In this document: in pieces, positions 1 through 7,444 of the stretch | Layout of the letters: each line of letters opens with the position of its first letter | Numbering within the stretch: position 1 is the stretch's first letter | Origin: Desulfobacteraceae bacterium | GTDB taxonomy: Bacteria; Desulfobacterota; Desulfobacteria; Desulfobacterales; Desulfobacteraceae | NCBI GenBank assembly: GCA_003354055.1 | Contig: PIVQ01000075.1 | Location: 1-17,828, forward strand | Length of the DNA stretch: 17,828 bases | Reading direction: 5' to 3' | Made by a program: the position numbers and the translations under genes | Notes under the pieces: generated by a model | Told to the model about the DNA's origin: nothing | Seen by the model: only the letters and a program-made list of their open reading frames with translations | The model's database searches: none

Positions 1-822
1 TCCAATGTCTACCATGACAAAGACGGCAAATACCTGACCTCAGGGTTCGAGTATGAAACCATCTGGGCTTTCGGTGCCCATACCACAATCAAAGAACTGG
101 ACACAATTGCCATGCTGGACCGTCTTTGCGACGACTTCGGCCTTGATACCATTGAAATGGGAGTAACCCTGGGTATTGCCATGGAAGGCGGCATGATTTC
201 CTGGGGTGACGGTGCAGCAGCCATTGAACTGCTATCAAAAGTCGGTGCCTATGCCCCTGAAGGCAAGATCATCGGTAACGGTGCCCTATTCACCGGCGAT
301 GCCCTTGGCGTAGACCGCGTACCTGTTGTTAAAAAACAGGCACTGCCGGCCTATGACCCCCGTGCCTGTAAAGGCGTCGGCGTCACCTATGCCACCACCC
401 CCATGGGGGCAGACCATACTGCCGGTTACGGCGTCACAGCCAACATCCTGGCAGTCGGCGGATCAATCGATCCTCTGAAAAAAGAGGGGAACATGGAACT
501 GTCCCAGGGTCTCCAGATCGCCACGGCAGCCATTGATGCTGCGGGCCTCTGCCTGTTTGTGGCCTTTGCCGTTCTTGATAATGAAGACGGCCTGCCCACA
601 GTGGCCAAGATGCTCAATGCCCAGTACGGGCTTGAGCTGACCCCGGATGATATCCTTGAACTGGGTAAATCCATTCTCAGAAATGAGAAAGAGTTTAACA
701 AAAGAGCTGGCTTCACCGCTGTGGATGACATGCTGCCTGAAATGTTCAACGATGACTTCCCGCCCCATAAGGCCACCTGGGATTTCACCAGTGAGGATCT
801 TCAGAAGACTCTGGATTTCTAA
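1..822 (+). CDS. Aldehyde:ferredoxin oxidoreductase, C-terminal part (5' truncated by window)
   Basis: The frame is open from base 1 and ends with TAA at 820-822, leaving 273 codons, roughly the last 45% of a ~600-residue protein. The sequence matches the C-terminal domains of the tungsten-pterin aldehyde ferredoxin oxidoreductase family, which oxidises aldehydes to carboxylates with ferredoxin as acceptor. Visible family marks are an early GFEYET stretch, the MGADHTAG segment near 410-425, and D-A-A-G-L-C at 535-552. In characterised members the Cys of the DxxGLC motif is the fourth ligand of the [4Fe-4S] cluster next to the tungstopterin. The N-terminal domain with the other three Cys is outside the window, so the subclass (AOR, FOR, GOR or WOR-like) and the substrate cannot be assigned. 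A strong terminator follows directly, so this is the last gene of its transcript. Confidence 0.9.
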   Translation, partial: SNVYHDKDGKYLTSGFEYETIWAFGAHTTIKELDTIAMLDRLCDDFGLDTIEMGVTLGIAMEGGMISWGDGAAAIELLSKVGAYAPEGKIIGNGALFTGDALGVDRVPVVKKQALPAYDPRACKGVGVTYATTPMGADHTAGYGVTANILAVGGSIDPLKKEGNMELSQGLQIATAAIDAAGLCLFVAFAVLDNEDGLPTVAKMLNAQYGLELTPDDILELGKSILRNEKEFNKRAGFTAVDDMLPEMFNDDFPPHKATWDFTSEDLQKTLDF

Positions 823-847
823 TCCTGAAATTCAAGTTTAGGTAACG

Positions 848-881
848 GCCGGGCGGAAATTACTCCGCCCGGCTTTTTTTT
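848..881 (+). terminator. Rho-independent terminator after the AOR gene
   Basis: A perfect 10-bp GC-rich stem (GCCGGGCGGA at 848-857, TCCGCCCGGC at 864-873) encloses a 6-nt loop and is followed by eight T residues (874-881). It lies 25 bp past the AOR stop codon. Confidence 0.95.
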
Positions 882-922
882 GCAATAATTCCACTGGAAT
901 ACCATTCGGCCTTCTTTTCTTA

Positions 923-951
923 TTGAACAGATTTTCATTGTTCATTATACT
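923..951 (+). promoter_or_regulatory. Sigma-70-type promoter for asnA
   Basis: TTGAAC (923-928) is separated by 17 bp from TATACT (946-951), giving 4/6 and 5/6 matches to the -35 and -10 consensus. Transcription would start near 958 and leave a leader of about 160 nt before the asnA start at 1121. I saw no T-box, riboswitch or leader peptide in that leader. The site lies 42 bp after the AOR terminator, so asnA appears to be an independent unit. Confidence 0.6.
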
Positions 952-1120
952 GAAAGCATCAGTTCTGCACCTTGTCCTGCCTACCCTGTTCCGATCCTAC
1001 GGCGCCTCATTGACAAAGGTTTCCCCATGGTACCTGAAATTCCATATCCCCCTTTTCTGTAAACCTGTTTGCCCGGAGAATAATGACCTTACCCGGCAGA
1101 CCCCAAAAAGGAGGTTTATC

Positions 1121-2251
1121 ATGACTGACAAGACAAAAGACCTGACCGGGCCGGGAATCGGAGATTACGATCAATTGGCCAAAGAACTGCCCAAAGGCTA
1201 TCGGGCGCTTCTGTCGCCCATGGACAGGATGAAAGGCGTATTTGCCATAAAAAATTATATCGAAGCAAATCTGTGCAACACCCTGAATCTTCAGATGATA
1301 CAGGTTCCCCTCATTGTCGACCGGGACAGCGGGGTCAATGATTATCTGGATCGTGACGGCTCCAGAACGCCTGTGGAATTCCCCTGCGGCCTGGGTATCG
1401 ATCCCCCGATTCAGGGCCAGATTGTCCAGGCCGCCACAAAATGGAAACGAATGGCCCTCAAGCAGTTCGGATGCAAGGCCGGAGAGGGTATCTGCACGGA
1501 TATGAAGGCGGTGCGCAAGGATTATTTTCTGGATCATGACCACAGTGCTTATGTGGACCAGTGGGACTGGGAACTTACGATCACCGAAGCGGACCGGAAC
1601 CTTGCTTTCCTAAAGGACATTGTCAACCGGATCTGGAAGGTAATCCGGGGTGCCGGGCAAATGATTCAGGATGTATATCCCCAACTTGGGGAGGCCGGAT
1701 ATCCAGAGTTACCGGAAGAGCTTGCCTTTTTCCATGCCGAAGAAATCCTTGACCTCTATCCGGATCTGCCCCGGAAACAGAGGGAAAGCCGGCTGCTGCA
1801 GGAAAAAGCGCCTGCGGTTTTCATCGCCGGCATCGGCTGGCCTTTGAAAGACGGATACCCCCATGAGATGCGGGCGGCGGATTATGATGACTGGGTGACT
1901 CCCTGCGGCGAGAAAAACGGAGAACTCCTCCACGGCTTAAACGGGGATATTCTGGTGTGGAATCCGGTAACCCGGCGGCGGCACGAGCTGACCTCCATGG
2001 GAATCCGTGTCACTAAAGACTCACTCAAGCAACAACTTCAGATGTCAGGCCAGGAAGATTTTCTGACGCTTCCCTACCACCAGGCGATTCTAAACGATGA
2101 GATCCCCCTCAGCATCGGGGGCGGTATCGGCCAGTCCCGCACCTTTATGTACCTTCTGAGAACCGCCCATATCGGGGAAGTGACCATATCGGTATGGCCG
2201 AAACAGCTCAAGGAGATCTGCACTGCACACAATATTCATGTGCTCCTGTAA
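1121..2251 (+). CDS. asnA: Aspartate--ammonia ligase (asparagine synthetase A)
   Basis: This 376-residue protein makes L-asparagine from aspartate, ammonia and ATP in the cytoplasm. It is a class-II aminoacyl-tRNA-synthetase-like enzyme that uses free ammonium, unlike the glutamine-dependent AsnB. Family motifs in order are KWKR (107-110), VDQWDWE (145-151), RAADYDDW (251-258), GDILVWNP (275-282) and the ATP-binding GGGIGQSR (333-340). E. coli AsnA has 330 residues; the extra length is mostly an N-terminal extension of about 35 residues. The ATG at 1121 is chosen because AAAAAGGAGG (1105-1114) sits 6 bp upstream. An in-frame start at 923 has no such site and would put the predicted promoter inside the gene. 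It has its own promoter and no metabolic neighbour. Confidence 0.95.
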   Translation: MTDKTKDLTGPGIGDYDQLAKELPKGYRALLSPMDRMKGVFAIKNYIEANLCNTLNLQMIQVPLIVDRDSGVNDYLDRDGSRTPVEFPCGLGIDPPIQGQIVQAATKWKRMALKQFGCKAGEGICTDMKAVRKDYFLDHDHSAYVDQWDWELTITEADRNLAFLKDIVNRIWKVIRGAGQMIQDVYPQLGEAGYPELPEELAFFHAEEILDLYPDLPRKQRESRLLQEKAPAVFIAGIGWPLKDGYPHEMRAADYDDWVTPCGEKNGELLHGLNGDILVWNPVTRRRHELTSMGIRVTKDSLKQQLQMSGQEDFLTLPYHQAILNDEIPLSIGGGIGQSRTFMYLLRTAHIGEVTISVWPKQLKEICTAHNIHVLL

Positions 2252-2261
2252 AATAAAAAAC

Positions 2262-2296
2262 GATAGGGCCAACTCGATAATAATCGGCCCTTTATC
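2262..2296 (+). terminator. Imperfect hairpin after asnA, possible weak terminator
   Basis: GATAGGGCC (2262-2270) can pair with GGCCCTTTATC (2286-2296) with a two-base bulge. No run of T follows, so rho-independent termination is uncertain. It could instead be a transcript-stabilising 3' hairpin. Confidence 0.3.
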
Positions 2297-2313
2297 ATCA
2301 AAATATGTCTGTC

Positions 2314-2329
2314 TCACCCATATGGGTGA
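2314..2329 (+). promoter_or_regulatory. Perfect 16-bp palindrome, operator-like site
   Basis: TCACCCATATGGGTGA is an exact palindrome with no spacer, 89 bp upstream of the DUF3786 gene start at 2419. It sits in the 167-bp gap between asnA and the DUF3786-DUF3795-ABM cluster, where a dimeric repressor or activator of that cluster could bind. I could not find a convincing -35/-10 pair overlapping it, so its role is inferred only from symmetry and position. Confidence 0.45.
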
Positions 2330-2418
2330 TGTATTTAATTTCCTTCCGCGTTATTCAATGTATCAGGTCAGTTTTCGGTTCTTTTTTTAGTTACGCACAG
2401 ATCAAAGGAGAAACTCTC

Positions 2419-3063
2419 ATGTTCAATGGATCTGAAATATTTGAAAAACACTATCACGATTATCTGGAGCAGATTGCCCGGGTTGATGGGGCATCTGTAA
2501 AAAACAGGCTTGGCATTGAAATAGACGATGGGCAGATCTGTATTCAACTTTTTCAAGATAAATACCGGATTTCAAAAGACGGTATTAAAAATTCATCAGG
2601 CATCCGGCCCAATTACGGGCTCTGCGTCATCCTTGCCAAGTACATCCTCCTCTGTCCCGATCAGATGCACCATGATCCGGAATGGGTCTCATTTCGGGAC
2701 TTTAAACAAACCTCCCATTTTACAAATGTGAATTTTTTTGCCAGTGATACTGAGCAGGCCATCCTCAAACGATACCGTGGGAGGTGTGATGCCCTTGCCC
2801 GCGCTTGTGAGAAATCAGGGGGGATTCAGCCGGATACGGATTTGCCCTATGATCTGGCATATGAAATCAATATCCTGCCCCGAATCTCGCTTCTGCTTCT
2901 CTTTAATGATCAGGATGATGAATTTGACGCCCAATGCACCGTCCTTTTTCAAAGGCATGCTGAATTCTATCTTGATCCTGAATCTTTGGTCATGACCAGT
3001 TCATTGCTGGCACATCGATTAAAAAAAGCAGATGAACTTAACTTAAACAGATCAACCCATTAA
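2419..3063 (+). CDS. DUF3786 domain protein
   Basis: A 214-residue soluble protein with no signal peptide or membrane segment. The pattern fits DUF3786, a family of unknown function common in anaerobic deltaproteobacteria: a W-V-S-F-R-D-F block near residue 90, then LPYDLAYEINILPRISLLLLFNDQDDEFDAQ and a C-terminal LFQRHAEFYLDPESL segment (the long motif spans about residues 143-173). The ATG at 2419 is preferred because AAAGGAGA (2404-2411) lies 7 bp upstream; an in-frame ATG at 2305 has no ribosome-binding site and would run through the palindrome at 2314. The next gene starts 13 bp after the stop with its own Shine-Dalgarno, so the two are probably co-transcribed. No enzymatic function can be assigned. 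Confidence 0.75.
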   Translation: MFNGSEIFEKHYHDYLEQIARVDGASVKNRLGIEIDDGQICIQLFQDKYRISKDGIKNSSGIRPNYGLCVILAKYILLCPDQMHHDPEWVSFRDFKQTSHFTNVNFFASDTEQAILKRYRGRCDALARACEKSGGIQPDTDLPYDLAYEINILPRISLLLLFNDQDDEFDAQCTVLFQRHAEFYLDPESLVMTSSLLAHRLKKADELNLNRSTH

Positions 3064-3076
3064 AAAGGAGTACACA

Positions 3077-3520
3077 ATGGACTATCTTCAAATGACAGCC
3101 CCCTGCGGCCTGGATTGTTTTAATTGTAATTTCTTTCTGGCCCGTGAAAACCGGGACGCCATGGAAACGGTTGATAAAATATCAAAAGAATATAATATTC
3201 CGGTTGAGACTATGTTGTGTAAAGGATGCCGGAACCATGACGGACAGGTTCCCATGCAAAAGCATATTTTTGGAGACTCACACCAATGTGCAGCCTATGA
3301 ATGTGCAAAAGAAAAAGGGGTAAAGCTTTGCGGTGATTGTGATGAATTCCCTTGTGACAATCTTCACCCCTATGCAGACAGGGCGGATGAACTGCCCCAT
3401 AATATGAAGGTGTTCAACCTTTGTCTGATCAATAAACTGGGACTGGAGGCATGGGCGGAATCTAAAGCCGGCAAGGTTCGGAAAACATATTTTACAAAGC
3501 CGTGGAGCTTGGCAAAATAA
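3077..3520 (+). CDS. Cysteine-rich DUF3795-type protein
   Basis: This 147-residue protein has ten Cys in the first 93 residues: C10-GLD-C14-FN-C17, C48-KG-C51, C71-AAYE-C76 and C85-GD-C88-DEFP-C93. The CGLDCxxC start and the CxxCxEFPC end are typical of the DUF3795 family, whose function is unknown. The spacing suggests a metal site, Zn or Fe-S, but this is inferred. There is no membrane segment or export signal. AAAAAGGAG (3062-3070) precedes the ATG at a good distance. It is the middle gene of a compact three-gene cluster with DUF3786 upstream and an ABM-like protein 21 bp downstream. Confidence 0.8.
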   Translation: MDYLQMTAPCGLDCFNCNFFLARENRDAMETVDKISKEYNIPVETMLCKGCRNHDGQVPMQKHIFGDSHQCAAYECAKEKGVKLCGDCDEFPCDNLHPYADRADELPHNMKVFNLCLINKLGLEAWAESKAGKVRKTYFTKPWSLAK

Positions 3521-3541
3521 AAACTTTATCGGAGGTTAACT

Positions 3542-3865
3542 ATGGCAGTAAAAAGGGTCTGGCACGGATGGACCACCCTGGAAAATGCTGACACATACCA
3601 GCACCTTCTTCATGATGAGGTTTTCCCCGGCATTGAAGCCAAAAAAATTCCCGGGTATCAAAAGATGGAACTGCTGCGCCAAAATCATGAAGCAGAGGTG
3701 GAGTTTATCACCATCATGACCTTTGACTCCCTGCAGAATGTCATTGATTTCCAGGGAGAGGATTATACCCGCTGCTATGTGCCGGATACTGCCCGGCGTG
3801 TGTTAAAAAGATGGGACAAAACCTCGGCCCATTATGAGGCCATAGAGACCCGGGAGTATTTGTAG
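3542..3865 (+). CDS. Antibiotic-biosynthesis-monooxygenase (ABM)-like dimeric barrel protein
   Basis: A 107-residue protein that looks like a single ferredoxin-like alpha/beta barrel of the ABM superfamily. An aromatic strand (VKRVWHGWTTL) is followed by a helix with HDEVFPGIEAKKIPGYQ, then a strand pair ending in EVEFITIMTFDS and a helix with VIDFQGEDY. These small dimers include monooxygenases, heme-degrading enzymes and many proteins of unknown role, and nothing here identifies a substrate. GGAGG at 3531-3535 sits 6 bp before the ATG. It is the last gene of the DUF3786-DUF3795 cluster. Its stop codon abuts the left arm of the inverted repeat at 3865. Confidence 0.75.
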   Translation: MAVKRVWHGWTTLENADTYQHLLHDEVFPGIEAKKIPGYQKMELLRQNHEAEVEFITIMTFDSLQNVIDFQGEDYTRCYVPDTARRVLKRWDKTSAHYEAIETREYL

Positions 3866-3979
3866 CAGCGAGAACGGCGAGAACAGTTTATGGAAGCGCT
3901 GCGCGCACCATTTTCTATACAATTGGTGGTCTTCCTTTGCTGCTCTCGCTGTTCCAGCGGTTCTCGCCGTTCTCGCTGC
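3865..3979. repeat. Long inverted repeat (perfect 20-bp arms) after the ABM gene
   Basis: The left arm 3865-3884 and right arm 3960-3979 are exact reverse complements over 20 bp, with a 75-bp spacer. Each arm holds two copies of the 8-mer GCGAGAAC or its complement, separated by one base. A degenerate further copy is at 3941-3955 (TGCTCTCGCTGTTCC). The spacer can pair further (GGAAG near 3892 with CTTCC near 3931; CACCA with TGGTG). No T-run follows, so it is not a standard terminator. It may be a cruciform or mRNA 3'-end structure, or a relic of an intergenic repeat. Confidence 0.7.
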
Positions 3980-3987
3980 GGATGCCC

Positions 3988-4026
3988 TGTCCTGCCCGAC
4001 AGGACAATGTCCTTTCCCGCAGGACA
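3988..4026 (+). promoter_or_regulatory. Two tandem palindromes TGTCCT-N7-AGGACA, candidate enhancer sites
   Basis: Site 1 (3988-4006) and site 2 (4008-4026) each have the half-sites TGTCCT and AGGACA seven bases apart. The units repeat with a 20-bp period (16 of 20 positions identical), so both would lie on the same DNA face. Relative to a start near 4139 set by the sigma-54 element at 4113-4128, the sites centre near -142 and -122, the usual place for activator sites of NtrC-type proteins. Binding by the regulator encoded at 10679-12115 is a hypothesis. Between the sites and the promoter is an AT-rich stretch with only a partial IHF-like match near 4055. Confidence 0.6.
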
Positions 4027-4112
4027 AATCCTGTGAATTCATTAAACCTCACCAAATCTATTTTTCCGTTATCTAACTGAAATAAAAGCATATGCACGCC
4101 TGGCCTCTTTTA

Positions 4113-4128
4113 TGGCACACCCATTGCT
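4113..4128 (+). promoter_or_regulatory. Sigma-54 (-24/-12) promoter for the DASS transporter
   Basis: TGGCAC (4113-4118), five bases, then TTGCT (4124-4128) gives the invariant GG and GC dinucleotides (4114-4115 and 4126-4127) exactly 10 bp apart, as RpoN promoters require. The expected start is near 4139, about 36 nt before the ATG at 4176. No well-spaced sigma-70 pair competes with it. Confidence 0.75.
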
Positions 4129-4175
4129 ATATTCCTTCCCTATATAAAATAAAAACAAATTCAAGGGAGGGTATT

Positions 4176-5717
4176 ATGAGTACAGAGGCTGTCAATCAAA
4201 GAACATTCTTACAAAAACTGGGACTGATTCTGGGGCCGGTGCTGTTTTTTTTAGTGATGATGCTGAATCTGGACCCGTCCAATCCTCTGGTGACCCGGAT
4301 GGCGGCGGTTGCAGCTCTCATGGCGGTTCTTTGGGTAACTGAAGCCGTCCCTCTGGCAGCCACAGCTCTGATTCCGGTTATTCTCTTTCCCCTCCTGGGC
4401 ATCATGAAGGGCAAGGCGGCAGCCGGGGTCTATTTTAATTCCACCATCTTCTTGTTCATGGGCGGTTTTCTCATTGCCCTGGCTATGGAACGCTGGAATC
4501 TTCATAAACGGATTGCCCTGTATACAGTGAAGACCATCGGCGGAGGACCATCCAGGCTGGTGTTCGGCTTTATGGTGGCGTCCGCTTTCCTGTCCATGTG
4601 GATTTCCAATACGGCCACAGCCGTGATGATGCTGCCCATTGCAATGTCCATTATTCTGAAAATGGAAGAGCAGTTTAATATGAAAGACACCCATAATTTT
4701 TCCCTTTGCCTGCTTTTGGGGATTGCCTATGCCGCGTCCATGGGCGGGGCAGCCACCCTGGTGGGCACACCGCCCAACCTGGTGCTGGTGCGGACCTTTG
4801 AGCAGACCTTTCCCACGGCAACCCCCATTTCTTTCGGAATATGGATGATGATGGCCCTGCCCTTGACCATTACCATGTTGATCGTAATCTGGGTCCTGCT
4901 GACCCGGGTGTTTTTCAAGGTGCCTGCCCATGTAGTCGTGGATCACTCCATTGTTGAAAAAGAGTATAAGAGCTTAGGTAAACTCTCTGCTGAAGAGAAA
5001 ATGGTGCTGGTGATCTTTTTTATGACCGCAGTCCTGTGGATCTTCAGAAAAGATCTCAACATAGGAATAATGGTTTTTCCGGGCTGGGCAGGATTGTTGC
5101 CTTTTCCCAAGTTTATTGACGACGGGACAGTGGCCATTGCCATGGCCGCGATCCTGTTCTTCCTGCCCACCCGGTCAAAGAATGCCAAATCAGCCGCCAT
5201 TCTGGACTCTACGGTATTTTCCAAGCTACCCTGGGGTATTATCCTGCTCTTTGGCGGGGGGTTTGCCCTGGCCAAAGGATTTGCGGCCTCCGGGCTTTCC
5301 GTATTTATCGGATCCAAGCTGGGGGGTCTGGAAGGGGCCAATACTATCGTCATGATCTCCGGGATCTGCACCACCCTGACCTTTTTAACGGAGCTGACAT
5401 CCAACACGGCCACCACCCAGATGATTCTGCCCATATTGTCCTCCATTGCCGTGGCCATGAAAACCAACCCGCTCATGCTGCTGATTCCGGCCACTTTATC
5501 CGCATCCTGCGCCTTTATGATGCCAGTTGCCACCCCGCCCAATGCCATTATCTTCGGCAGCGGACGGGTAAAGATCTTTGAAATGGTAAAGGCCGGGATT
5601 TTTATAAATTTCATTGGGGTATTTATGATCACAGGCTTGTTCCTTGCCCTGGGAACCTTTGTGTTCTCCATCGACCCCAATGTGATTCCTGAATGGGCAC
5701 TGCTGGCCCAGGGTTAG
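4176..5717 (+). CDS. DASS/SLC13 family sodium:dicarboxylate (anion) symporter
   Basis: A 513-residue integral membrane protein of the divalent anion:Na+ symporter family (VcINDY type), which imports C4-dicarboxylates, citrate or sulfate with Na+. Hydrophobic segments run along the whole length. Both inverted-repeat signatures are present: SNTATAV (144-150) with VGTPPN (196-201), and TSNTATT (408-414) with ATPPNAI (452-458). The paired SNT motifs form the Na+ and substrate carboxylate sites in characterised members. The substrate cannot be read from sequence; dicarboxylate is favoured by family and by the DctB/DctD-like pair nearby. The ATG at 4176 is chosen for GGGAGG at 4165-4170 and because the earlier in-frame ATG at 4092 lies upstream of the sigma-54 promoter. 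It converges with the kinase gene at 5722 with a 4-bp gap and no visible terminator. Confidence 0.9.
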   Translation: MSTEAVNQRTFLQKLGLILGPVLFFLVMMLNLDPSNPLVTRMAAVAALMAVLWVTEAVPLAATALIPVILFPLLGIMKGKAAAGVYFNSTIFLFMGGFLIALAMERWNLHKRIALYTVKTIGGGPSRLVFGFMVASAFLSMWISNTATAVMMLPIAMSIILKMEEQFNMKDTHNFSLCLLLGIAYAASMGGAATLVGTPPNLVLVRTFEQTFPTATPISFGIWMMMALPLTITMLIVIWVLLTRVFFKVPAHVVVDHSIVEKEYKSLGKLSAEEKMVLVIFFMTAVLWIFRKDLNIGIMVFPGWAGLLPFPKFIDDGTVAIAMAAILFFLPTRSKNAKSAAILDSTVFSKLPWGIILLFGGGFALAKGFAASGLSVFIGSKLGGLEGANTIVMISGICTTLTFLTELTSNTATTQMILPILSSIAVAMKTNPLMLLIPATLSASCAFMMPVATPPNAIIFGSGRVKIFEMVKAGIFINFIGVFMITGLFLALGTFVFSIDPNVIPEWALLAQG

Positions 5718-5721
5718 AAGG

Positions 5722-7443
5722 TTACCCGATCATCCCCTTCTCCCGCAGATCCCATACCGGAAAATAGACCTTGAAGAGGCTTCCCTTTGAAGGTTCCGTA
5801 TCCACAATAATCAGTCCCCCGGTTTTCCTTACAATGCCATGCACCACTGAGAGCCCCAGACCGGTTCCCTCTTCTTTTGTGGTAAAATAAGGATCAAATA
5901 TCTTTTCCATGATCTCAGGTGAAATGCCCGGACCTGTATCCTCAATGGCCAGTCTCAAATACCTTCCGGGAATCAGCTTCGGTACTGCGTCAGAGTCAAG
6001 AATCTCCGATTCCGCCAATACCACACTCACGGTGCCGCCCTTGTCCACCATGGCCTGCCAGGCATTGGTACACAGGTTCATGACTACCTGGTGCATCTGG
6101 GTGGGATCCGCAAGAATATAGGCATTGGACTGCAAATCGCTTTTAATGTCCACAGACCCGGGCAGTGATCCTTTTATAAGGCCCAGCACTTCGTTTACCA
6201 CACGGGTCAGCATCACCGGTTCTTTGTCCTGATTCGTTTGATGACTGAACGTCAGGATCTGTTTTACCAGGTCTCTGGCCCTGTAAGCGGCATCCAGAAT
6301 TTTTTGTAATTTTGTCCCGTCCCCATCCCCGTCCCTGGCTTCGGCAAGGGAGAGTTCCGTATACCCGATGATCCCGGACAGGATATTATTAAAATCATGG
6401 GCGATACCGCCGGCCAGAGTACCGATGGCTTCCATTTTCTGGCTTTGGCGTAATTGCTCAAGGGCCTCTGTCCTGGCAGCCTCTGCCTTTCTCCGCTGGA
6501 CAAGTTCGAAGGAAAGCTGTTTGTTGACCTCTTCCAGCTCTCTGGTTCTTTCTTTTACCCGAAATTCCAGTACATCATTCATATCCCTTAGTTTGCGACC
6601 TGACCGTTTTACACTTTCATAGTGCAGAGCCAGATCCCTTCCCTTCTGGATAATGGACTGTTTTTCATCGGGGAGACAGGCATCATTAGAAATGATCAGC
6701 AGCTTTTTTCCCTGGGTGGTCAGAGTTGTGGCTTCAAACAGACACTCTTCTCCCTGGGTATCGATTTCGATCCAGAGACCTGAGTTATAACTTGCAAAAT
6801 CCTGCCTTTCCCATCTGGATTTTACCTCCTGGATAAAATTCCCGAGAAAACTGAAGTGATCTTCTTCCAGAGGCATTCCTGAACGCAGGAGGTCAGCCTG
6901 TGGCAGAAAATCAATCCATGGGGGAGGAGAACCAAATAAACGAAACTGACCCTTATTATCCATCTCCAGCACCCCAAAATTCAATGCCAGAAAAAATTCT
7001 TCTAAAAAAAGCCTCTGGTTATTCTCAGGGTTTTGGTCGGCAAGACCTGCCAGCACCTTTTTTTTCTTTTCGATTAAAAGACTCAGCTCATTGGCGGCCT
7101 GCAGAGGAGCATTTAGATAGGCCTCTTTTTGGCTGCTGTCCCAGATAATCAGCTCATGGGTATCTTTGCCCCTGTAGAGGCGGGCATCCACACAGACACC
7201 GGAAGGCAAGGTAATACAGGAAAATTCCATCTCATCTTCCGATAAAGGGAGAATCCCTTCCATAAAGATGAGCACATCAGATATCCGGGTTGCTTCTTTC
7301 GGAATGGAAAGCTTCAATTGGGCAAGATTCCCTCCCCAATGTAGAATCCCTCCATGGTCATCTGCTATAAAATAAGCAATTGCAGTGTCCTTGAAGGCTT
7401 TTGCACAAATGGTATCAAGAATCCTGGCCTGAAATTCTGTCAT
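5722..7443 (-). CDS. Soluble PAS-type sensor histidine kinase of the GTPase/OmpA operon
   Basis: A 573-residue kinase with no membrane segment, so probably cytoplasmic. Two PAS-like regions (about 12-105 and 145-255) lead into a coiled coil (270-335). Then come a HisKA domain with H349 in GGIAHDFNN and an HATPase_c domain with N-box residues 456-460, G1 box DTGPGI (502-507) and G2 box GTGLGL (526-531). There is no receiver domain, and no response regulator in the operon. The start lies one base after the stop of the GTPase gene, so translation is likely coupled. It is the last gene of four. By context it is the probable output of the GTPase/OmpA-like module. Its partner may be the NtrC-type regulator upstream or a distant protein. 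The PAS assignment is tentative; the kinase assignment is firm. Confidence 0.9.
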   Translation of the reverse strand: MTEFQARILDTICAKAFKDTAIAYFIADDHGGILHWGGNLAQLKLSIPKEATRISDVLIFMEGILPLSEDEMEFSCITLPSGVCVDARLYRGKDTHELIIWDSSQKEAYLNAPLQAANELSLLIEKKKKVLAGLADQNPENNQRLFLEEFFLALNFGVLEMDNKGQFRLFGSPPPWIDFLPQADLLRSGMPLEEDHFSFLGNFIQEVKSRWERQDFASYNSGLWIEIDTQGEECLFEATTLTTQGKKLLIISNDACLPDEKQSIIQKGRDLALHYESVKRSGRKLRDMNDVLEFRVKERTRELEEVNKQLSFELVQRRKAEAARTEALEQLRQSQKMEAIGTLAGGIAHDFNNILSGIIGYTELSLAEARDGDGDGTKLQKILDAAYRARDLVKQILTFSHQTNQDKEPVMLTRVVNEVLGLIKGSLPGSVDIKSDLQSNAYILADPTQMHQVVMNLCTNAWQAMVDKGGTVSVVLAESEILDSDAVPKLIPGRYLRLAIEDTGPGISPEIMEKIFDPYFTTKEEGTGLGLSVVHGIVRKTGGLIIVDTEPSKGSLFKVYFPVWDLREKGMIG

Positions 7444-7444
7444 G

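Noticed and set aside
923..1120. N-terminal extension of asnA from an ATG at 923
   Set aside because: No ribosome-binding site, no AsnA-like sequence in it, and it overlaps the predicted promoter; the ATG at 1121 has an excellent Shine-Dalgarno.
2305..2418. Longer start of the DUF3786 gene at 2305
   Set aside because: It would code through the palindrome and has no Shine-Dalgarno, whereas 2419 has AAAGGAGA upstream.
3988..4026. CRISPR-like reading of the two 20-bp repeats
   Set aside because: Only two adjacent units with no spacers between them and internal symmetry; operator or enhancer sites explain them better.
4092..4175. Longer start of the DASS transporter at 4092
   Set aside because: The start lies upstream of the sigma-54 element and would encode a non-family extension; 4176 has GGGAGG upstream.
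4251..5680. Two long minus-strand open frames (231 and 245 codons) opposite the transporter
   Set aside because: They are antisense shadows of a clear DASS gene with biased, low-complexity translations (Gly/His-rich in one), and have no recognisable domain.
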